From the NCBI GenBank assembly GCA_039720395.1, contig CM077831.1, forward strand, positions 9,536,333-9,600,332: a stretch of DNA of 64,000 nt, written 5' to 3'. The stretch is from Liquidambar formosana (Eukaryota > Streptophyta > Magnoliopsida > Saxifragales > Altingiaceae). The notes beneath the pieces were generated by a model. It had not been told where the DNA came from and searched no databases. It saw only the letters and a program-made list of their open reading frames with translations. The translations under genes and the position numbers were made by a program. Position 1 is the stretch's first letter. Each line of letters opens with the position of its first letter. Below, piece after piece: positions 1 through 10,637 of this stretch.

Positions 1-1950
1 AATGAGGCCCGATCTTCAATTAAATGGTGCTGTATCGATTTTGAGGGGTTGAATTGAAGATCCAATGGTCGGTTTGACTATTGGATGAGAAATTGTGAGG
101 AATTGAACCACCTAAAGTTGCATTAGGGGTTCAGTTTTGGGCAATTTGGGGATCGGAGGGCTCGTGCCTTTTGATTCCCAATCGAATGGTCCTAGCCGCT
201 CTAGGGATATTGAATTAAAGATCCTACGGTTGAATTGACCATCGGATCGAAGATTGTTAGGAATTGAACCCCCTAGTACTGAATTAGGGGTTTGATTTGG
301 GGTGAATTGGGGATCGAAGGGCTCGTGCCTTCTGATTTCCAATCAAATGGTCTTAGACCGCTCTAGGGATATTGAATTGAAGATCCTACGGTGGAATTGA
401 CCGTGGGATCAAAGATTATTGGAGATTGAACCACCTAGTGTTGATTTAGGGGTTTGATTCGGGGTGAATTGGGGATCGGAGGGCTCGTGCCTTCTGATTC
501 CCAATCAAATGGTCCAAGACCGCTCTAGGGATATTGAATTGAAGATCCTATAGTGGAATTGACCATGGGATCAAAGATTGTTGGAGATCGAACCACCTAG
601 TGTCGATTTAGGGGTTCGATTCGGGGTGAATTGGGGATTGGAGGGCTCATGCCTTCTGATTCCCAATCAAATGGTCCTAGACCGCTTTAGGGATGTTGAA
701 TTGAAGATCTTATAGTGGAATTGACCGTAGGATTACAGATTGTTGGAGATCGAACCACCTAATGTCGAATTAGGGGTTCGATTCGGGGTGAATTGGGGAT
801 CGGAGGGCTCGTGCCTTCTGATTCCCAATCAAATGGTCCTAGACCGCTCTAGGGATGTTGAGTTGAAGATCTTACGGTGGAATTGACCGTGGGATTAAAG
901 ATTGTTGGAGATCGAACCACCTAATGTCGAATTAGGGGTTCAATTCGGGGTGAATTGTGGATCGGAGGGCTCGTGCCTTCTGATTCCCAATCAAATGGTC
1001 CTAGACCGCTCTAGAGATGTTGAGTTGAAGATCTTATGGTGGAATTGACCGTGGGATCAAAGATTGTTGGAGATCGAACCACATAATGTCAAATTAGGGG
1101 TTCGATTCGGGGTGAATTGGGGATCTGAGGTCTCGTGCCTTCTGATTCCCAATCAAATGGTCCTAGACCGCTCTAGGGATGTTGAGTTGAAGATCTTACG
1201 GTGGAATTGACCGTGGGATCAAAGATTATTGGAGATCGAACCACCTAGTGTTAAATTAGGGGTTCGATTTGGGGTGAATTAGGGGTTCGATTCGGGGTGA
1301 ATTGGGGATCGGAGGGCTCGTGCCTTCTGATTCCCAATCAAATGGTCCTAGATCGCTCTAGGGATGTTGAATTAAAGATCCTATAGTGGAATTGACCATT
1401 GGATCAAAGATTATTGGAGATTGAACCACCTAGTGTTGAATTAGGGGTTTAATTTGGGGGAAATTGGGGATCGGAGGGCCCATGCCTTCTGATTCCCAAT
1501 CAAATGGTCCTAGACCGCTCTAGGGATGTTGAATTGATGATCCTACGGTTGAATTGGCCATCGAATCAAGGATTATTAGAGATTGAACCACCTAGTGCTG
1601 TGTTAGGGGTTCAATTTGGGGGCAATTGGGGATCAAAGGGCTCGTGCCTTCTGATTTCTAATCAAATGGTCCTAGACCGCTCTAGGGATGTTGAATTGAA
1701 GATCCCTACGGTGGAATTAACCATGGGATCAAAGATTGTTGGAGATTGAACCACCTAGTGTTGTGTTAAGGGTTCAATTTGGGGGAAATTGGGGATCGGA
1801 GGGTTCATGCCTTTTGATTCCCAATCAAATGGTCCTAGAATGCTCTATGGATGTTGAATTGAAGATCCTACGGTTGAATTGACTGTTGGATCAAAGATTT
1901 TTGGAGATTGAACCAACTAGTATCGATTTAGTGGTTCGATTCGGGGTTTT
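1..1950. repeat. 162-bp satellite array, about 12 copies
   Basis: A landmark (CTCTAGGG after the GACCG box) recurs at 199, 361, 523, 685, 847, 1009, 1171, 1356, 1518, 1680 and 1843. The spacing is 162 bp except one 185-bp step, where a 23-bp piece is duplicated near 1260-1285, and one 163-bp step. Units differ by scattered transitions. The array continues off the left edge and ends near 1950. Since 162 is a multiple of three, chance open frames run through it; they are not genes. On the minus strand it lies downstream of the 3' LTR edge of element A, so it is probably internal to that LTR. Confidence 0.95.
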
Positions 1951-2095
1951 TGGGTATCGTGCCCGTTGCTGGCTCTTGGGCCTCAGATGCCAAGGGTTGA
2001 ATTGGGGAAAGGCTTTGTCCTAGTAGGTAGGATAGAATGAATGAAGTTAGGTGCGGAGTGTGTCCGACCTAATTGTACTGTTAACGGGTTAATCG

Positions 2096-2122
2096 ATTTT
2101 TCTGGAAGCGGCCCAGAAAAAT
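2096..2122. repeat. 10-bp hairpin 13 bp inside the LTR edge
   Basis: ATTTTTCTGG (2096-2105) and CCAGAAAAAT (2113-2122) are perfect reverse complements around a 7-base loop, 13 bp from the LTR end at 2135. The role is unknown; integrase recognition or a local structure are possibilities. Confidence 0.6.
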
Positions 2123-2135
2123 TTGGGTATCTACA

Positions 2136-2148
2136 GCTGCCCCTCTTT
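2136..2148 (-). promoter_or_regulatory. Polypurine tract of element A
   Basis: On the minus strand the sequence AAAGAGGGGCAGC lies immediately before the LTR start TGTAGATACC. Gamma has the near-equivalent AATGAGGGGCATC at 21098-21110. This is the expected plus-strand primer site for reverse transcription. Confidence 0.8.
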
Positions 2149-2462
2149 GTCAGGTTTTCCTTGGGAGAACTATGACAAAGACTGTATGACACGTTTTGTT
2201 GGGACAACGACGGATAATGTTTGGCTTGGCGTAGCTTGGCGCACCACAAGAAACCTGGATATGCACTTGGTTTGACCAGGGGCAATTTGGTCGTTTCCTT
2301 AGTTTAGGGTCTTTGCAGACACTCTCATAGTTTAGGGTTTTTGTAGACCAATGCCCATGGATGAGCGGGCCTAGATGTGGCTTGGCGTGCCTTGAGGGGC
2401 CAATGACAAGTGCTTATAAGAAGCGGGGAGCAAAATAGGTATTTTGGGAGTTTCATTTAATG

Positions 2463-2512
2463 GTCATGCTGGCATGGCAGGCATGACTTCATGCTTGTAT
2501 GGTCGGCGTGAA
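2463..2512 (+). promoter_or_regulatory. Palindromic module upstream of the PMD gene of element A
   Basis: GTCATGC (2463-2469) and GCATGAC (2481-2487) flank TGGCATGGCAG. A second, imperfect copy follows at 2489-2512. The core TGGCATGG(C/T)AGGC(A/G)TGA recurs at 10436-10452 before the DUF7745-like gene of the same element. A role as promoter or enhancer is inferred from position. No clear TATA box follows here; TTATAAGA at about 2415 precedes the module. Confidence 0.5.
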
Positions 2513-2718
2513 CTGTCACGATTCAAAGCTGAAGCGTTATGCGGGTTGGGAGGCCATTGCACCGTATTTTCCAACTCTTTCTTGCATTTTCTTGTCTGCT
2601 AATCACTGGGAATCGCTTGGGATTGCTTTCAGACTTCGTTTGGGACTTGCGTTTTCGATTGGGAGGATTTTTGGCAGATTTGACTGAGGGTTTTTGGTGG
2701 TTTTCACATCCGACTTCG
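2513..2718 (+). other. Candidate untranslated first exon of PMD gene A
   Basis: A strong splice donor (CTTCG|GTAAGT) occurs at 2719. The matching acceptors are TTTTGCAG at 7057-7064 and its duplicate at 7312-7319, just before the PMD start codon. By analogy with gamma, whose PMD gene also has a long first intron filled with repeats, this segment may be the leader exon. Its start is not defined. Any short peptide here is not supported. Confidence 0.35.
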
Positions 2719-5289
2719 GTAAGTCGAGTTTTGATTGTTTTTGAGTTTTTGTTTCAGTTTTAGCATGATTATATTATGTTTCTGATTATTTTAGGCTTGT
2801 GAAACCTGGTAAATGCATGGGGGTGATTTTTGCTTGGGTTTTGATAATGGGGGATGTTTGATAGTGGGGGTTTTCATGGGTTTTAAATGGGTATGTGCGA
2901 ATTTTTATGCTTTAATGCTATTCCTGTGTTTTGTAGGCCTTTGCTGTTGTATCTGTGATACATTTAGATGCTTACTGTGATGGTTTGTGTTAAGTTTAGC
3001 TTTGTATGTGCAATGTGGGCATGGGGTTTGAAAATGGGTGTGTTTTTTGTTTTTTGTTTGATTCGTTTTCTGTGTTTTATCATGAGTTTTGTGTTTGTTT
3101 TTTCTTGGATTTGTTCTTGGAACCTGTTTGGATGCTTATGAATAGATCACAGCAGCTTGGACCGAATCTTTGTTGGGGATTTTTTGTGTTTGAATTGGCG
3201 CAATTGTGTGTTTTTCTCTTTTTGTTAGTTTAGATGTTTTGGTTTGGTTTTTTTTCTTCTCTCTCTTTTTCTTTTTTTTTTTTTTAGAATTGCTTTGGGA
3301 GCTCTTGGGCAGGTTTGGGTTTTGAGAAAATAGGGGTATGATGGGGCATTGGGAATTTTTGTCGAAGCTCAGCCATCGTCGAGGCTTAGCCATTGCTTGG
3401 GCAGTGGGTTGGTCTTAGGCTGTACCTCGACCATGTCTGGGCCTGTTTGAATGTTTTGGACAGGTTTAGAAAAGGTAGGAGAGGGCTAGGTGTGTACCTA
3501 GGGTGCAGATTTTAGGTTTGCTTTTGGTAAGAGGTTGCCCTTTGCCTGTTGTTTTGGTCACTTTCGACCTTTAGATGCCTTTCGATTGCCTTAGGCATTG
3601 CTTGAATGTTCTTGGACAGCTTTAAAAACGCAGGGCAACTAGGTATATACCTAGGGTTGAATCTGAACGAGTTTTGGGTTGGGACTACTATGTCTCGTCC
3701 ATTCTTGTTGGGTTTCTTTGAAGTGCGTTTATTGTGGACAAAATGGGTTGGTTTATTTACGTCGGGTAGCATAGGCATTAGCTTTGGTGAGGCCCTTGAA
3801 GTGGACACAAGGGTTGGTTTATGTATAGGGTAATGTGTATAGAGGGCATCGTGTGTGTGCGCGTTTCGCTCAACTCACGTGAGGACGAGTGTGGGGTTTG
3901 TTTTGGGAAGGGTTAGTGGCTTGTCTGCACTCTACTGGGGACTAAGGTCGTGGGGTTTTTTGGTTTTCTTTCGCGTTAGAGCGAGGTGGGTTGTTGTCGT
4001 TGTGTTATTGTTGTTTGTTGTGTTTTGCTTGGTTTAGGCTTTGTACTTGGATGAGCGAGAATTGTGAGAGTTTAAATCTTGTGGGGATGGGTTGTGTTTT
4101 GGGCTAGGTAAGCCACCTCACTCCACTGGGGATTAGTTTGGTGAGTTGGTTGGGTTGAGTTACGGGCGTGAATAGGCGATTTATTGCATGGGCTAGTTGT
4201 CCGTTGGATTGGTACACGTAGCTATCCTCCCGTGGGGTAGCCTAGGTCTTTGTGAGCGGGTATTGTCGTCTTTACTATGGATGGGTGGCTTGCGGTTTGC
4301 AGGTAGGGTCGAGTGGTTGCTTGGTTCCACTAGGGATGTCGAATGCTAGGCACACCGACTTGGTTGTGCCTTTGTGTGAGTTTGGGATACTGATGGCTAG
4401 GTTTCATTTGGGAAACGAGTCTAGGACTTTCGAGCGGCCCATACGATGCCTCTCTCCACTGGGGATTGGTTTTAAGGATGGTTTGAGTGAACTATGTTCT
4501 TGAGATTGAGTTGTGCTTACTCGTGGGGAGTGGGCGAGTGTTTCGGGTGCCCGTGGGTTGCTTGAATGTTGTTTTTGAGTTGTTTCATTTAAAGGAATAG
4601 GCAATATCTTGAATCTGAGATGCGCGGCGAGTTTGAGAGTTGAATTTAGGAAGGGAAATGGTGCAACGGCCTCCTTTTCAATGACAGTGGGACTTGACTC
4701 GGCTTTTACGCGCATCCTTGGGCACGTTACGAGTTTGAGACGAGTATTTGGGGTCGAGACTAGCCTAAATGAGTCAATTAGACCCTTAGGAAGCTACCAT
4801 TGGCTTGAACTAGTCTCGTGAGGTAGGCATGGGGTCATGGTGAGTTTTATACACCTTTACTTAGCATTGTGGAGCTGTCTAGGATGTTAAGAACTCAGTC
4901 ATGGCTTGGTTTAGCCTTGCGGCCTTGGAATGGGGTTTGGGATGCCAATGTTGGCTCGTGGTGACCCTCGGGGGTCGAGATAGGGTGTAGGGAACCCACG
5001 TGAGTTGAGATGGGTTTGTGAATGGCTTCTGTGAACCCACTGGAGTTGTGGAAGGCCACTATGAGCGTGTAACTGCCTTCGTGCGTTGTGTAAGAGTGTA
5101 GATGATTGTCGTGGACCATTCTAAAGGTATAGAAAAGTCCACATAGGCTAGATGTGGCTCTCATGAGCCGAGGTAGATGTTACGAAGTGAGCTAGGTCGC
5201 TCAGCGGCCCTCGTGAGTCAAGGTAAGATTTGTGGAACGAACTAGGTTGCTCATTGATTCCTTTAGGTCGAGGAACAGAGTTTGGGAGT

Positions 5290-6125
5290 GAATAGTGTCA
5301 TTCATCGACTCTCGGAAATGGAGAGAAGGGTTTGGGAGCGAACTGTGTCGTTCATCGACTCTCGACAGTGGAGAGAAGGGGTTTGGGAGCGAATTTTGTC
5401 ACTCATCGACTCTCGGAAGTGGAGAGAAGGGTTGTGGAGTGATGAGTGACTCTCGGAAGTGGAGAGAAGGGTTGTAGGAGTGATCGGTGTCACTTATCGA
5501 CTCTCGGAAGTGGAGAGAAGGGTTGTAGGAGGGATCGGTGTCACTCATTGACTCTCGGAAGTGGAGAGAAGGGTTTGGGAGCGAACGGTGTCGCTCATCG
5601 ATGCTCGGAAGAGAGAAGGGTTTGGGAGCGAACGGTGTCGCTCATCGACTCTCGGAAGTGGAGAGAAGGGTTTGGGAGCGAACGGTGTTGCTTATCGACC
5701 CTCGGAAGTGGAGAGAAGGGTTGTAGGAGTAAACAGTGTCACTCATCGACTCTCGGAAGTGGAGAGAAGGGTTGTAGGAGCGAATTTTGTCACTCATCAA
5801 CTCTCGGAAGTGGAGAGAAGGGTTGTGGAGTGATCGGTGTCACTTATCGACTCTCGGAAGTGGAGAGAAGGGTTGTAGAGTGATCAGTGTCACTCGTCGA
5901 CTCTCAGAAGTGGAGAGAAGGGTTGTAGAGTGATCAATGTCACTCGTCAACTCTCGGAAGTGGAGAGAAGGGTTGTAGAGTGATCCATGTCACTCGTCGA
6001 CTCTCAGAAGTGGAGAGAAGGGTTGTAAGAATGATTGGTGTCACTCATCGACTCTCGGAAGTGGAGAGAAAGGTTTTGGGAACGAACTGTGGCACTCCTC
6101 GACTCTCGAAAGTGGAGAAAAAGGT
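5290..6125. repeat. 51-bp minisatellite, about 17 copies
   Basis: The box ACTCTCGGAAGTGGAGAGAA recurs with a 51-bp step (for example 5461, 5512, 5563); one 40-bp unit (5421 to 5461) lacks the TCACTCATCG part. Variable positions lie mainly in the spacer. 51 bp equals 17 codons, which explains open frames here in several phases. Degenerate relatives extend leftwards to about 4890. Confidence 0.92.
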
Positions 6126-6189
6126 TGTGGTAAGGCGCAAAAGGGTTTACACGAATCATTTAGAGATGTGGAAAGCCCGAATGAGCTTA

Positions 6190-6800
6190 GGACGGCCCTT
6201 ATGAGCAAAGATAGGAGGAAATGGTTCTTGTGAACCATTTAGGGGTGTAAAGAGCTTAGGTAAGCTTAGGACGACTCTCACGAGTTATGATAGGAAGCGG
6301 ATGGTTCGCGTGAACTAAGCGGAATGCAGGAAAGCTTAAGTAAGCTCCCAATGACTCTCACGAGTTACGATAGGAAGTAGATGGTTCGCATGAACCAAGC
6401 AGAATGCAGGAAAGCTTAAGTAAGCTCGCGATGACTCTTACGAGTCGAGATGAGACGCGGATGGTTTGTGTGAACCAAATGAGGGTGTGAACAAGCTATG
6501 TAAGCTTGGAATGACTCTCGTGAGCCGAGATAGGAAGCGAATGGTTTGTAGGAACCAAACGAGGGGTGTGAACAAGCTATGTAAGCTTGGAATGACTCTT
6601 GTGAGTCAAGATAGGAAGCGAATGGTTCGCGGGAACCAAGTAGGAGGTGTAAACAAGTTATGTAAGCTTGGAATGACTCTCGCAAGTCAAGATAGGAAGC
6701 GAATGGTTTGCGGGAACCAAACGGGAGGTGTGAACAAGCTATATAAGCTTGGAATGACTCTCGTGAGTTGAGATAGGAAGTGAATGGTTCGCGGGGATGA
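6190..6800. repeat. 80-81-bp minisatellite, about 7 copies
   Basis: The box TAGGAAGCG recurs at 6291, 6371, 6451, 6531, 6612, 6693 and 6774, giving an 80-bp step that becomes 81 bp in later units. Each unit holds GAACCAA, AAGCT(T/A)AG and GACTCTCGTGAG pieces. It abuts the 51-bp array and shares the GACTCTCGTGAG-like word with the degenerate region at 4900-5290, so the arrays may share an ancestor. Confidence 0.92.
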
Positions 6801-6813
6801 AAATACATAAAAC

Positions 6814-7322
6814 ACATCAACACCTGTTTGTGATCATGATTTAAAGTCTTATGACATGTTTGTTTATGGTTCTTCTTTCTTTTCTGTCTTTGCTTTGTTC
6901 TTTCTTTTACTCATCTGTCTATTAACATGCTCTAATATGCTACATGATATGTCTGTGCATATACTTACCTGCATTGTAACTTTTGCTCATTTGTTCAGCT
7001 TTTGCTTTACTTTGCTTTTGTTTCCAGTCTAATGTTTTGAATTTCCTGGCTTTGTCTTTTGCAGATAAACATCAACACCTGTTTGTGATCGTGATTTAAA
7101 GTCTTATGACATGTTTGTTTATGGTTCCTTTTTCTTTTCTGTCTTTGCTTTATTCTTTCTTTCACTCATCTATATATTAACATGCTCTAATATGCTACAT
7201 GATATGTCTGTGCATATACTTACCTGCATTGTAGCTTCTGTTCATTTATTCAGCTTTTGCTTTACTTTGCTTTTGTTTCCAGTCTAATGTTTTGAATTTC
7301 CTAGCTTTGTCTTTTGCAGATA
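6814..7322 (+). repeat. 255-bp tandem duplication including a splice acceptor
   Basis: The segment starting ACATCAACACCTGTTTG at 6814 is repeated from 7069, a 255-bp offset, up to the PMD start codon. Each copy is T-rich and ends in GTCTTTTGCAG followed by ATA. The intron end and acceptor of PMD gene A are therefore doubled, which offers two alternative acceptors. Confidence 0.9.
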
Positions 7323-7323
7323 C

Positions 7324-10035
7324 ATGGCTTCTGTTGGAGGAGCTGGTGGAGACGATCCTAGACGTGGTCCACCCCGGCGCTGCCCTTCTCGTGCAGAGAA
7401 GGGCAAGGGCATTACAGTTGAGGCTCCCCGCCGGAACAAGCGGCGATGGGGGAGTGGTATAGTGATTGACGAGGCTGCAGCAACGGCCCATGCTGAGGTA
7501 GAGGCTCGAAGGGGAGAGCCTGAGGTTGAGGCTGAGGGTGCCATGCCCGAGACAAAGGCTCAAAGGGGAGAGCCTGAGATTGAGGTTGAGGATGCTGTGC
7601 CCGAGACAGAGGCCGCTAAGATGGGCTTTGATGAGGAGGACCTCATTGGGATTATAAAGGGCCAGGATGCACCCAGGGATAGGTGTCGTAGGCGATAGTT
7701 GTCTATTATTGCTGGTAGGGTTGCTCACAGGGAGCCCACTGCTGAGGAGAGAGCTCAGGTGACTGACACATAGCTACTGAGGGGTTTGTCGGACCATCCC
7801 TCGATGTATGCCCGTATTGGGACTGTGAGTGACTTTGTTTGCTTTTTTGTTTTCTTTTCCTCTATTCCTTCTTGTTTGCTTTATTGTTCATTTCTTTTCA
7901 CCTATCTTGACAAATTCCTTTTCTTGTTTTCCTTTTGAATCTTAACAGAGTCTGATCGGGCGGAACCTCACTTTTAGGGGTGCTTGGCACACAGCGATCC
8001 TATTGGCGAAGAAGGCCAACCCGACCTTGCGAGGCTGGCTAGCTGGCGGAGGTGAGCTTTAGAGCCTTTATGACTATGGACACCTTTAGGGTGAAGCGTT
8101 CATTTATCCAGGCTTTGGGTGAGAAGTGGTTTCCTAACACCAACTCTCTCTATTTGCCTCAGTTTAAGCTGACATTGACCCCGATGGACTGGACGATGAT
8201 CACGGGGATTCGGTTTAGTGGGGCTCCCCTTCCTAGGTGGAAGGTGAAGTTGGTGGAGGTGGCTCGGTTGTTAGAGATCGATCCCACAGGTACTTCGAAG
8301 TCCCGTGTTAGGCTGAGCAATCTGCGGACTGGCGGAGAGGAGTGCAAGGACTTTGCTGTAGACTTCGGCGATCGGAACGAGCTTATGTTCCGTCGCTTGT
8401 TTGTCTATTTCATCGCCAGTTGCTTCTTCTTGACAGCATGTCCACTATTGCCTATGACTTCGAGATGCTGACTGAGCATCGAGAGAGGCTGGGGACTTAC
8501 GATTGGGGATCTGCCACTTTCATTGCCTTCCTGGAGGGTATGTGGAAGAAGTCCGTAGGTGCAGTTGGCTCGTTCTCGGGTTTTTACCCGTTTCTTCAGG
8601 TGCTTTTCTGTTCCCTTTGAAGCTATTTCCCTTTCAGTTATGTTTATGCTTGTGTTTATTTCTTGTTTCCTCGGTGGTTCTGATCCACGTTATGTTTTTG
8701 TTACAGATGTGGGCCTTTGAGCATATTCTTCCCTTCCGTCCCTCAATGGCAATCGCTGACGCCTTCCCCCGCTAGCAGCGATGGGATCCTAATGCCTAGG
8801 ACATCCAGGTGGCCTTCACTGACTTCCTGACGGCCCACTTGCAGCTTGAGTGCATTACGATTGACTCGGTGAGTTGTGTTTGTTGATTTCTGAGATAGTT
8901 GAATTGTATGCCTTGCCATTAGTTGTTAACTTCTCTGTTTTTGTTTCTCATACCACTTTCCAGCCTTACCTCGACAGCGAGCACTTTGGACGTGACGAGG
9001 TAGTGGATGCGAGGGTCGGTTATCGCATCGCATCTTCCTCCGGGGTTAGGATTCTTAGGAGATGTATATGGGTGAGCGGGCCCACCGTCAGCTGACTGGG
9101 GAGATCCGGATCCCGCTGTCGCCTCCTAAGGTACGGTTCGGGAGTCTCGACACCTTCACTGGGGTGATTGAGGATGCGGCTCAGCATCTTGGAGCGACCG
9201 GCGATGGCTACTAAGCTTGGTTTGCTAGCCAGTCCATCGGTTTCATCATGCCGACCATTCCTACCATTGGCGGCATGTCCTTTGGCGGCGACGTGTTACG
9301 CCACTAGCTGGTGAGTTACTATGACTCTTTTGCTTTCCATATTATATCTTTGCTTCTCCCATTTGATGGTTTTGAACTTGCTTGTATGTCTTGACAGCTT
9401 GGGGCCCGTCCGGACCTGATCGTGGTGAACCGGGCAGAGCACGAGGCGATGACTTGCTGCCTTAATGTCCTAGAGCGAGACTGTGCCTACCATATGCAGC
9501 GTTATGTGAGTTTCCCTCTTTTCTTTTTTACTTTTCTTGCTATTCTTCATCTGTGGCTTATCAAGTTCTTTTCTCAGTTGGAAGCAGAGGCGGAGCTCCA
9601 AGAGCTAAGGCAAGCTCGAGCGAGGGCCAGTGGTGAGAGCTCGGGGGCTGCAGCTAACACAAAGGCAGTTCTGGACTCTGCCCCAGTTGCCGAGGACACT
9701 CAGGTTTGTATTTGTCGTAGTGGTTCTTTTGTTTAGCATCGTTCCTTATCATTGCTTCATTTGATCTTTTTCTTTCTCTTTTCTTTCCTTTTTAGGATAC
9801 TACGGTGCCTGGTGCTATAGAGGAGATTGATGCGGTGGCATTGGTGGAGCTAGGGACTGGTAGCGACGAGCCGATGGTGGAAGCAGAGCTTGATGCTGAT
9901 GCAGAGCCCGATGGAGCTGATGGAGATGATACCAGCGATGGTGGCGATGATGCAAAGGCCAAGGAGGACGCCGGGGAGGTGAGCGGTGATAAGGGAGACT
10001 CCGAGGAGACTAAGAGTGATGATGAGGGCGCTTGA
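7324..10035 (+). pseudogene. PMD gene of element A, 7 coding exons, decayed
   Basis: Plant mobile domain protein (MAIN/MAIL1-like fold; molecular function unknown). Exons by GT-AG junctions: 7324-7824, 7949-8599, 8707-8868, 8964-9310, 9398-9505, 9578-9703, 9796-10035. Exon 1 codes a basic/acidic low-complexity head; exon 2 the PMD core (LYLPQFKLTLTPMDWTMITG, then YDWGSATFIAFL); exon 3 the WAFEHILPFRP box; exons 6-7 a coiled-coil-like and very acidic tail ending in GDSEETKSDDEGA. Damage: in-frame TAG at 7696, 7771 and 8773, frameshifts near 8051, 8420 and 9070, and further stops in exon 4. It is antisense to pol A and lies between integrase and PPT. The domain call is strong; the exact exon ends are inferred from splice signals and homology. 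Confidence 0.85.
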
Positions 10036-10382
10036 GGAACACTTCTTCTTTTTCCCCCCTTTGTATGTACTTTTGGACATGTATTTAAGCGCATGGGCGT
10101 GTTTACACATGTTGTTACCATATTTACTTGAGCCTTTGGATGTTTGAACCTTGGTATTAATGAACTGTTTGCTTCTGAGCATGATTCTGGAATTGTATGA
10201 CTGCATGCCATGTTTTTTTGAGTTACATGCTACAATTATGGTGATGATTGGATGTTGAGGGAGGCCGGGTGGGCCTTTGAAGGAGTTGACATGTCCTTTT
10301 GAAGTGCACAGGTTCTGTTTGCTATGCAGGATGTCTGTTATGTGAAGAAACTGTTGCGTTGTCAGAACAAATGGGTCCATGG

Positions 10383-10474
10383 CCCATGACAGCCTATCCA
10401 CGCCTACCAGGTAGGCATGGGCACCCCACTCACGCTGGCATGGTAGGCGTGAGTGGGTTTCTCTTTGTATAAAG
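10383..10474 (+). promoter_or_regulatory. Promoter of the DUF7745-like gene of element A: palindromes and TATA box
   Basis: CCCACTCACGC (10425-10435) and GCGTGAGTGGG (10447-10457) form a perfect 11-bp inverted repeat around TGGCATGGTAG, the same core as at 2470-2480. A second hairpin, GCCTACC-A-GGTAGGC, lies near 10402-10416. A TATA box, TATAAAG, follows at 10468-10474. The coding frame begins about 160 bp further on. Confidence 0.6.
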
Positions 10475-10637
10475 TTGCCCGAAGTGGTGGACCATCCAGC
10501 ATTCACATCATTTGAAACAAAAATACCAGAGAGCATTCCTAGGACTCCGAGGCTTTCCAAAGTTCTCATTTCCTCTGGTTAGGGGCCCTATTGCCAGTGT
10601 TTCTGCTCCATAACTCTATCCTTTCTCCCATGAGGGT
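10475..10637 (+). other. Leader between TATA box and DUF7745-like frame
   Basis: No coding evidence. An ATG at 10630 is out of frame with the conserved product and stops after three codons; the conserved frame is open from about 10632 without an ATG. The native start has therefore been lost, or lies upstream across a frameshift. Confidence 0.4.

Larger units (their letters stand above)
1..2135 (-). repeat. 3' LTR of element A (partial)
   Basis: The high-coordinate edge reads TGTAGATACCC on the minus strand and directly follows a purine tract, the standard junction of PPT and 3' LTR. The tip resembles that of the gamma LTR (TGTAGACACCC). From 1951 to 2135 the sequence is unique and includes a hairpin; from 1950 leftwards it is the 162-bp satellite. 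The outer end of the LTR is not in the window, so its length, and whether the whole array belongs to it, remain unknown. Confidence 0.6.
2719..7319 (+). other. Candidate 4.6-kb leader intron holding tandem repeats
   Basis: Bounded by GTAAGT (2719) and TTTTGCAG (ending 7319). The first part (2719-4890) is GT-rich, T-rich sequence with a pyrimidine run at 3248-3285 and no convincing coding frame. From about 4890 it becomes degenerate then regular tandem repeats. On the minus strand the same stretch is the 3' untranslated region of element A between the antisense genes and the PPT. It is intronic in one sense and retroelement 3' UTR in the other. Confidence 0.4.

Noticed and set aside
1504..1749. 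Open frame inside the 162-bp satellite
   Set aside because: It merely reads across repeat units; 162 is divisible by three.
2499..2687. Short peptide before the 2719 splice donor as a PMD exon
   Set aside because: No similarity to the first exon of PMD-gamma, no conserved boxes and no support for frame.
5290..6800. Open frames of 60-145 codons through the tandem repeats, apparent Ser/Glu-rich repeat proteins
   Set aside because: Units of 51 and 81 bp are multiples of three, so frames stay open by chance in several phases and on both strands; no coding signature.
7246..7728. Minus-strand 160-codon frame opposite PMD exon 1
   Set aside because: Shadow of the biased GC-rich coding strand; no recognisable product.
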